Assembly (NCBI GenBank): GCA_009731375.1
Contig: BJOX01000188.1
Span: 609,026 to 673,025, forward strand
Reading direction: 5' to 3'
Length of the DNA stretch: 64,000 nt
Source of the DNA: Paulinella micropora
Lineage: Eukaryota > Cercozoa > Imbricatea > Euglyphida
Each line of letters starts with the position of its first letter. The stretch's first letter is position 1. Both the position numbers and the translations under genes were made by a program. The notes beneath the pieces are model-generated. The model was not told the origin of the DNA. It searched no databases and saw only the letters and a list, made by a program, of their open reading frames with translations. This document shows, in pieces, positions 1 through 64,000 of the stretch.

Positions 1-2546
1 ATTGCCTCTCGTGGGTTTAGTCCTTCTTGTTCAGTAATTCGTTCGTTTGTATCCTCTGCCAGTCTTTCACTGGTTTTCATCAGGCTCCATTCGCACTCCC
101 AGACACTTATTACTTTTGCTTGTTCGTTAAGTTGTTTTTCTCTTCTCATTGTTTCCTTGTACAGTTACCCCATTGTCTTATTCTTCTTCACATTCAAAGC
201 ATTGCTATTCCAACACTTATCACATCCGTGCCAATGACACCCGTAAAACTCATAAGCGGTTTTGTTTTTCTCATCCCATCCATCTACATACACACGAGAT
301 TGCCCGAGTTGAAACATTTTTTCACCTCCGTTGAATGCGTGTTTAATATCGGTTTTGTCTAACCTGCTTCTGTATGCTAACCATTCTACACAAGCCCTAG
401 AAGTCATCCTGTTTTGCTTTTCCGCTTTCAATATCGCAATTGAATTCTCTGGCATAAACTTAGCACGATACAAAGCCATAACACAACTCGCAATAGTTGT
501 ATATTGAAAAGGGTCAATACCGAACTCTAGAAACTGGTTTCTAAAATCTATACAACCCTTTCTCAGTATATCAACATCTGAATGACAATACTCACATATT
601 TCCTTCGCCATATCAAATCTGTTATGTGTATTCACTTGTTCATCATACCATTCAAGAAATTCCTTTCGTTTATCTCCTCGCATCGTGTCGTAGCCGTAAT
701 GTTTCTTATGGGGCATTACACCTACATAGTTTTTATTTTTTGCCGTATTGAAGAAGTGCGGGAAGAAACCTTTTTTAAGTTCCGTAAGTCCGAATGTCTT
801 TGGAAAGTCTGACAATGGCATCGTAAGAAAACTTAGGCTATCTATGAACCGATACTTCTTAAGTGTCATCATCATAATATTACCACCTTCATAGATTACA
901 AATGGAGTTTGCCCATTATCAACCAACCACTTAAGAATAAACTGACAATCATAACCGCGGGCATTGTGCGCAATAAATGTAAATCCGCTGTGTTTAGTGT
1001 CAAAAGCCCAATTACAGAAATCTTGAATGTTCTTATGTATAATAGGCGGTTCCTTCGCATCGTAATACTGGCTTTCCGCATGATTAACAATGTGCTCGCC
1101 TGTGTCCTGTGTCGCTTCAAAGTCAAAGAATATGTATTGCTCTGACGGCGGTAAGATTTCTTTTTGGACTATTTCACATTGGTGTTCAAGCGGTTTCACT
1201 AGTTTGCAATTTCTGCATTTCGCATATCCGCATTTGTGCTCATCCTTCTTTCTGTAATTAAGACCGCACGATTTACATTTCGCTTTAACATCGCAGTTTG
1301 TCGTCCTGTGATTATTAAAGCATTCAGTGTTTGGAAACTTTCTATTACACTTCTCACATTCTTTCCACTGGCTCTTGTCATTTATTCCCTTACATCCGTT
1401 GGTTTCGCAGATACTACATTTGGCTTCGCAGGCATGTCTTTCCTTATACCCTCTTAGACATAACTCACAGAAATTCTTTTTTCCAAGCATAGACTTCATG
1501 TTAGTTATGGCATCGTAATGTCCCTCAGTCTTTAGAATGTAAAGGTTAGTCAGCCGTTCTCCGTTCGCATCAAGTAGTTCTGTTTTATAAATGATTTTGT
1601 CAGGAAATTCAACAATAACCAGATTGTATTTAATGTGATTAGCAAATGTATTAATTTCTGGTATTCCACACACATCCTTAATGACTTTCGCTTCATCGTG
1701 TAAAGCCTCTGCCATTTCCTGCTGTATCTTTCTTTTTCCCATTAGTATTGTCTTGTATTTTGGATGTTTTTCAATTTTTGCTTTGACTACAACGATTGCT
1801 CGTGCTAAGCATAAGTTATCGCTGTTAGTAATACAGATTACTCCTTGCTTTCTGTAGATATCCAATTTGTTCAAAACCTGTAGCCTTGTCCCACCCGTCG
1901 GCATTTTAACAGATTTCAACACAAATTTTAATTTATCAAAGTTTATTCCGTTCTCATCCATGTAAAGACTTTCGTTGCTTTGAAATATTGCTGACAATCT
2001 TTCTAAAACTTTTTCAACCGAGATTTGATTAACTTTGTGCAAGCCTGTTGATACTTTTCCATAGTAATCAACAAACTCAATACCTAGGCTAACCTTATCT
2101 TCGGGTGCTTGTCGTTTTACAAAGTCGTTCAACACAATCTCAATAAATCTTATCACATCGCGCATCGTGAATGATCGGAAGTTGCCGTTAATCCTTACCG
2201 CATATCGGCTTTCATTTATTCCTAGTTCGTGTTCCTTGCTGTCGTCCCTTATGATATCATAATTACCATACCGCAACAAGTCTCTGTAATTTTCTTTCAT
2301 CTCTTTTTTCTCTTCAATCGTAGGTAAAGGTGGTGCTATTGGTATAGCATGGTGCTCAAAATACACCGCACCTCTTACTTGGTTCAAGTAGTTTTGGGCT
2401 GTCGGTGTATCAATTTTATACCCCCTTACCTTCGGTTTGATATATAGCACATCCCGACCCCTGACAGACTTTATTTCGTAATTTATCTTATATTCCCTTA
2501 ATCTATCCAACCTGTAGACCTTGCCATTATAATTGTGTGTCTCCAT
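1..2546 (-). pseudogene. Polinton/Maverick-like protein-primed family B DNA polymerase, N-terminal and exonuclease part; in-frame stop, cut by window edge
   Basis: The frame opens at the ATG at 2544-2546 and runs 793 codons to a TAA at 165-167. The same frame is then open again to the window edge and continues the family pattern, including a Trp-Glu-Cys-Glu motif. So the TAA looks like a nonsense change, not the true end. Seen in order: N-terminal region with an Asn-x-Asp-Asn-Leu-Cys-Leu-Ala-Arg-Ala stretch (about residues 241-250); a cluster of CxxC/CxxH zinc-finger-like pairs (about 360-457); Exo I FDFEAT (474-479); Exo II HNARGYD (527-533); Exo III YCHSDVDIL (653-661); and a YEFYGCHWHGC motif (765-775). 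These are hallmarks of DNA_pol_B_2 polymerases of Polintons, related viruses and linear plasmids, which replicate DNA from a terminal protein primer. The palm motifs would lie beyond base 1. Whether it is expressed, or the stop is an error, cannot be told here. Confidence 0.88.
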
Positions 2547-2894
2547 GTTTGATAATAGTATATTAAGGAAAATATAATTTTATTAAATTAAAATATTTGT
2601 CTGCCTCAACCAAGGGCCCCCGTAGTGGTCTAGTGTGCCCTATATATAAACCCCCTCCTTGTCTTTAAATGGAAATTCGGCGGTTCCTGCGAACAAACTT
2701 TTTAAATTACCATAACTTTGTTTGTCAAGTCGATGCGGAAGAAGACCAATGGCTCAATAAGAATTTACAAACAAGTTTTATTCAGCAATTGGTCTCAAGT
2801 AGCGGTGCTTATTAAGCAATCTGTTTGGAGAAAAAAAAGTAGATATTGATTATGCTTTTTTCTAACCAAATAGATATAGTTTTTTGTGCTTTAA
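2547..2894. other. AT-rich spacer upstream of the polymerase
   Basis: About 350 bases with no supported gene. On the minus strand the 60 bases before the polymerase ATG are almost pure A/T and could be its promoter. An odd palindrome, TGCTTATTAAGCA, lies at 2806-2818, just past the stop of the spliced gene. A TATATATAA stretch lies on the plus strand near 2641-2651. Confidence 0.5.
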
Positions 2895-3590
2895 TTAACG
2901 AAAAAATTTAGCCCTGTAAATGGTTTTAACTGCTTTACGAAAATGAGCCACAATTTCCTCGATGTTCCCCCACGATCTCACCATTATCGTTTCAGCAACT
3001 CCTGCCTCGTCGACCAATACTACCACATACTCTGCTACAACCTTTGGCTTTGTGTTGTATCCCCACATGACACATTGAATGGAATTAGGCACGGCATTTT
3101 CGTAGAATTTTGCTTCTCCCTCCGCACGATTGATTACGGCATGAAAATCGGCCAATCTGGTAATTGTATTTCTGCTACCTGTTCTCCTTCCTCCTTTTTT
3201 TCCTCCTTTTTTTGCTCCCCTTGGCCTAAGAACATCTGGTATAGCAATCTCGATGTTTTTGACTTCTTGTGCAAGCGCCTAATCATACATACAATGAAAA
3301 AAAAAACAAAAAACAAAAAAAATTTACATCAACTGCGGGGTCAGGAACCTGTTCAACTTGTTGCTACACACATACACATAAAAGAAAGCAAAAAGAGAAA
3401 CTTATATAGGATGCCTGAACACGGGCGTCGTGGGCGTCCTGCGCTTCTTGCTGTGCTTCAAGTAGAGCCATAGCACCCTATACAAAGAAACACATACACA
3501 CTCAAACAAAGCAAAAAAAACAAAACGTTTTACCTCAACTGCTGGATCTGGCTCATCGTTTTCAGCCCCGCTCTTCTCGTCGTCAGACAT
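2895..3590 (-). CDS. Compact spliced gene, about 179-residue basic protein of unknown function
   Basis: No single ORF covers this gene; four segments join in phase 0: 3534-3590 (ATG; starts MSDDEKSGAENDEPDPAVE), 3415-3477, 3328-3363 and 2895-3278 (stop). The gaps are 56, 51 and 49 nt. Introns 1 and 3 have donors GTAAAA and GTAAAT and acceptors ATAG and TTAG. Intron 2 would need a weak donor (GC after CAG, or GT three bases inside) or the alternative pair AA-GTTTCT / CAACAAG. The product has an acidic start, a Gln/Ala-rich helix, a basic patch (AKKGGKKGGRRTGSRNT) and a C-terminal domain ending KAVKTIYRAKFFR. Exon 1 and exon 3 both end PDPAV(E/D), hinting at exon duplication. I do not recognise the family. 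It lies between the polymerase and the coiled-coil ORF on the same strand, so probably belongs to the same virus-like element. Confidence 0.6.
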
Positions 3591-3747
3591 TTCACCTGCC
3601 ACACAATCAAGTATGGCATAGATAAAATTTTTGAAGATAGGAGGGCTTTCGCCCAAATTTTTTTGGATAAAATTATTTTACACACACAAGATTATACTCC
3701 TATGTGATAAGGGAGTAAGTGGTTTAAAACCACTATTGTATTCAACT
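3591..3747. promoter_or_regulatory. Intergenic segment with two hairpin-forming repeats
   Basis: Between the stop of the coiled-coil ORF and the start of the spliced gene. AGTGGTTT/AAAACCACT at 3718-3734 is a near-perfect 17-base palindrome. ACTCC...GGAGT at about 3696-3716 forms a second short stem. Such hairpins could mark 3' ends of transcripts, as in some large DNA viruses; this is inference only. Confidence 0.3.
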
Positions 3748-4260
3748 TTAATTTCTCATACATCTATACATGTTTTCATCGAACATATAATTTTCATTCT
3801 TAACCCTAGGGTTAATAGGCGCATGTACATCATACGAGATATACTTGATAAGTGATTTGTTAAATGATAAATTTTCGTTGTCAATTCCATCAAAAATTTT
3901 GTCAAGTATATTAGCACTATACTCATTTCTATTCTCCTTGCGCCAAGCATAAAATAGTTTAAGTTCTTTTTCTTTTTTAATTTGTTTCATTCTCCTTTTT
4001 TGCTTAAAAATTCTATCACTCTCTACGTTTCTACTTTCCTCGTCCATAATTAACATATATTCATTTATTGCCTCTATTTTAACTTGGTCTGGTTTCTTTT
4101 TTTCAATTAGTAAATCAATTTCTTTATCAATTTTGTTTATTCTTTCTTCACAAGTAATCTTACTTTTTCTCAAATTGGATTTGCTCTCTTTATTTGTTTC
4201 AAAAATTTCCATCCAATCGTCTTTCGTTCTGTCATCTTTCGTGATCAGACTTTCGCTCAT
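3748..4260 (-). CDS. Hypothetical charged coiled-coil protein, 170 aa
   Basis: Intact ATG-to-stop ORF (MSESLITKDDRTKDDWMEIF...). It is rich in Lys/Glu/Asp. Heptad-like helix covers roughly residues 30-115, with a KQKRRMKQIKKEKELK basic run near 88-103. No signal peptide, membrane segment or catalytic motif is seen. It is AT-rich, like the polymerase and spliced gene on the same strand, and unlike the GC-richer exons of the kinase gene to the right. The family is not recognised. It could be a structural or accessory protein of the integrated element. Its 5' flank carries the palindromic GCGGTACC tandem repeat. Confidence 0.6.
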   Translation of the reverse strand: MSESLITKDDRTKDDWMEIFETNKESKSNLRKSKITCEERINKIDKEIDLLIEKKKPDQVKIEAINEYMLIMDEESRNVESDRIFKQKRRMKQIKKEKELKLFYAWRKENRNEYSANILDKIFDGIDNENLSFNKSLIKYISYDVHAPINPRVKNENYMFDENMYRCMRN

Positions 4261-4278
4261 GATTGGATTATGTGGTAA

Positions 4279-4308
4279 TGCGGTACCGCGGTACCGCGGT
4301 ACCGCGCA
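4279..4308. repeat. Triple tandem palindrome GCGGTACC
   Basis: Three head-to-tail copies of an 8-mer (GGTACCGC) in which every unit is self-complementary. They lie 20-50 bases upstream of the coiled-coil ORF start. This could be a protein-binding site or cruciform; no direct evidence. Confidence 0.6.
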
Positions 4309-4662
4309 CTCTAAGGTTTAGGTTGTTTTCTGTTTCTATTTCCTTTTCATTCTTCCAGAACATTCTTTCTGTGTTTTTCTGGTGTAAGGTGTATTTTTTT
4401 TAACGAAATGCCACTTTCTTGTGCTAGGTTTCCTTTTTTGTTTGTGCTGAAACGTTAGGATTAGTTTTGCTTTCGTTGTGGTTTCTAGAAGTATTGTGTG
4501 CTTATGGTTTTCTTATTTCGAACAATGGTTGAAGTGTATTATGTTTTTTATGTGTTTCATTTCATTTTACCTTTTTCAATTGTTTGGAAAATAATTATTT
4601 AATGTAGCAGTATTTATTGCTTTTTGCTTACTATATTGAATAATCAATAGTAAGCAGAAATA
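4309..4662. other. AT-rich sequence, no gene seen
   Basis: T-rich, no ORF with supporting features on either strand, no repeat shared with the rest of the window. Confidence 0.5.
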
Positions 4663-4735
4663 ATGAATAACAGCTCCTTGTGTGGTTTGTGTGCTTCAAA
4701 TGCATCGAAAAAGTGTGCCAAAGTGCGACCCTATA

Positions 4736-5420
<685 letters not shown>

Positions 5421-5719
5421 AGAAGGAGTTCTTCTGCAAAACACATAGCATAAGTGGTGACTCTGAGAGAACAAACACATACTCTACGTATACCAACGAC
5501 CACTGAACGATCGCGACCAAGCCTTTGGATGTGAAAAAACTTGAACTGGAATGCTTAGATTTCAATGTGTGCTAGCAAAAGATAACAGGCCTATATCAAT
5601 AAAAAGAAGATTACGATTTCCGAGTGCGGTTGATAAAGTTTTTCAGAAATTGAGCCGGTCATCACTGCCAATCAAAATTAATTAGAAACGCAATTTGCAA
5701 GGACACCACGTGCACAAAG

Positions 5720-6130
5720 TCAATATTTAACATTGTGCACAATGTTAATTAACATTGCGCACCGATTGATTTTGTGCAATATTAATATTGATATTTGTCA
5801 ATATTAATATTAATGTTTGTCAATATTAATATTGATTTTTTTCAATATAAATCTTGCATCAATTCAAGTTCAATATTTATATTGTTTTTTTTGCAATATT
5901 AATATTGCATGAATTTCAACATTAATATTGCTTTTTTGCAATATTAATATTGCATCAATTTCATTAATATTGCTTTTTTGCAATATTAATATTGCATAGA
6001 TTTCAATGTTAATATTGCTTTTTTGCAATATTAATATTGCATAATTTCAATATTAATATTGTTTTTTTGCAATATTATTGTAATCACTATTGCTTTTTTT
6101 TGCAATATTAATATTAATATTGCATCCTGC
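5720..6130. repeat. AT-rich minisatellite built on the palindrome CAATATTAATATTG
   Basis: About eight imperfect copies of a 50-60 base unit, each containing the 14-base perfect palindrome CAATATTAATATTG (or a decayed form) next to a short T-run. Such units can fold into hairpins on either strand. Confidence 0.75.
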
Positions 6131-7630
6131 GGAATCACCACACTGCAGAGTCTGCACTGCCGCGCGTTTTCAAGCTCAGAAATAGAACTGCAAGGGGGGC
6201 ATCGGAATGAATACCCGGTACCGGACCAGAACATTAATATTGTGTTAAACTTTCTTCAAGTTAGAGTTTACAACTTCAAGTTTACATTTCTATTTTTCTA
6301 GTAGTTTCCGTTTCATTTTTCCATTTATTTATCAACTATCCGATCATGATGCCATGATGCCAAGGATAACTTGTACTACTAGTTGTTACGTTTTCAACTG
6401 CCCGGCGTTAACAGATGGTGATTTATTTCCCTTTAACAGCTAGCTTTTTAGAAAAGCTTCACTATTGCATTTTTTCCCTATATCCGGAAACTTTATTTCC
6501 CTTGACCGCTTTTTCCCAAGTCCGGTTCGGCCCCAGTCAACACACCCCAGGTAAAATCATGATGGTAAAACAATTCATACAATAAGTCAGCCTTAGAGTG
6601 GCAATACTTACTACTTGACACATTTCCCTTTATTTTTCTCTCAGACTCGTGACTGACTTGAACAACTCAAACCGTGACCGCTACACAACTGAATTATTCT
6701 CAGAGTAGTTAGTTCTCAGAAGTGATTCAGTGTATTGTTTCCGCGGCAAGTGACAAGTAGCCTGTCAAGCAAGTGTACTAAATAAACTGGAATTGACCAT
6801 CCCAGCGTCTTTTGGTATCTTCCCTGCCCTGTTCTCGGAAGTATTGTGAGATCAAATGACAGCAGTGTGTGTATTCATTTGAATGCCGGTTGGTAATTTC
6901 CTCACAGGAGGGTAGTCAAGACTTACAGGGGCCGGGGAGCAGGGCCACTGAAGCATATTTTTGCTCGGTCCCCTAATCTCCCATGTCGCATCAATACGTC
7001 TTACTAATAAATGTCACCGTCCCGCCACTCTTAACAGACTGTCTGTAGTAACATTAACGACTCAATACAGGTTGTAGTTGATTAATATTAATATTAATTT
7101 CATCACCTAGCTAACTTCCTATGAGAAATCGTGGAGATGTTGACTACTATAATTTATTTGCCACTGATGAACAACGCCGACCTTCATTCATAATAACTGT
7201 AAATCGCTTATACAAAACAGCATTATTGAAACAGAGGGCTAGTGGACCTCACTCTATCATCTAAGATGATAATGACTACTAATATCAATATTGACTGGTG
7301 ACGAACGGCTTTCTCGAGCTCGATAGACTCACTAGTAATGAGTCTAGTATGGGCCTACTAATTATAGATACTCCTCTCTACGAATACTAATCTAGGCGAT
7401 CGAATTGGGTGGTTCGCAGTGTTGTTTGAAATGTTCCTTGTTCTTAAGTACATCGAGCAATCACTTGCAGCGCTTCGATCTCAGTCAAAACTTGCGTCCA
7501 AACCCTGTGTCATGGCTCCTTAGAAAGCCCTTGGTGGGAGCTTTCAAATAATTTACGACACAAGCAATTTCAATCAGAGGCTTTGGCTGAGTATGAAGCG
7601 CTTGAAGTCATCGCTGATCGCACATAAGAA
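6131..7630. other. Intergenic region and 3' flank of the kinase gene
   Basis: Mixed-composition unique sequence. I see no exon with splice sites and no long ORF. The kinase gene ends at 7631 reading leftward, so its 3' UTR should lie in the right part. No clear AATAAA was noted there. A stem TAGACTCA/TGAGTCTA lies at 7324-7346. Confidence 0.45.
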
Positions 7631-63698
<56,068 letters not shown>

Positions 63699-63734
63699 CT
63701 ATGAAGTATGCGTGGCATGTCATGTCTTTGCTAT

Positions 63735-63924
63735 TCAATTTTCGCTCGAGGCCATCGGCCGCTGCAATTGCTTCATCTCCTCCTCCTCCTCTTCCTATCA
63801 AGCATGCGTGGCGTATTCTTGTGGGGCATTCACGTCACGTCTTCGCTACTCTGCGCGCTTCTTGTGGGGTATTCACGTCACGTCTTCGCTACTCAATGCG
63901 CGCTCGTCAGCCGATGCAACTGAT

Positions 63925-63935
<11 letters not shown>
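63735..63935 (-). pseudogene. Two acceptor-side copies of E1
   Basis: 63738-63794 repeats the first half of E1 (EEEEEEMKQLQRPMAS) with its acceptor. About 63901-63935 is a more decayed copy (EMNQLHRLTSA). Both lie 5' of intact E1 and lack the donor half. Confidence 0.7.
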
Positions 63936-63978
<43 letters not shown>

Positions 63979-64000
63979 ATCTCTGTGTCTCTCTCTGTCT

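Overview
The window is nuclear DNA of a eukaryote, probably a protist (lineage not determined). It has spliced genes, retroposons, very dense simple repeats and at least 14 runs of N. There are no prokaryotic operons, rRNA or CRISPR arrays.

Layout: (1) 1-4260 is AT-rich with three collinear minus-strand genes. They are a virus-like, protein-primed family B DNA polymerase of the Polinton/Maverick type (cut by the window edge and carrying an in-frame stop), a compact gene whose reading needs three ~50-nt introns, and a small charged coiled-coil ORF. This looks like part of an integrated Polinton-like element. (2) 4261-7630 holds no gene I can support; it contains AT-rich sequence, a palindromic minisatellite and local direct repeats. 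(3) 7631-63698, almost 90% of the window, reads as ONE minus-strand gene. I reconstruct 66 exons (about 5.9 kb of coding sequence, about 1,950 codons, 5' end beyond the window). They encode a coiled-coil and low-complexity N-terminal part, a complete TKL-type protein kinase domain spread over 20 exons (E38-E57), and a Ser/Thr/Gln/Asn-rich C-terminal tail. All 65 junctions are phase-compatible, and the kinase motifs occur in correct order: Gly loop, VAVK, hinge, [20 protein letters not shown], CWxxDPxARPSF.

The introns of this gene are almost pure microsatellite: sense-strand (TATC)n, (TACC)n, (TATG)n, (TC)n, (TTA)n, (TTG)n and pentamer arrays that abut the splice sites and often supply the donor itself. 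Exon edges have been copied into these arrays more than 50 times by a strict rule. Copies of the acceptor-side half of an exon lie 5' of the intact exon; copies of the donor-side half lie 3' of it. The arrays are nearly always on the strand that is free of AG in the transcript. Two complete DFG exons lie in tandem. I consider this exon-edge/microsatellite expansion the most novel thing in the window.

Several retroposon-like families (R1-R5 here) sit in the same introns. Each has a constant end that runs into a GATA or AAT array and a variable other end, as expected of 5'-truncated retroposons with simple-repeat 3' tails. One (R5) has a tRNA-like head with A and B boxes. These may have seeded the arrays. 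Exon numbers E1-E66 run in sense direction, from high to low coordinates.
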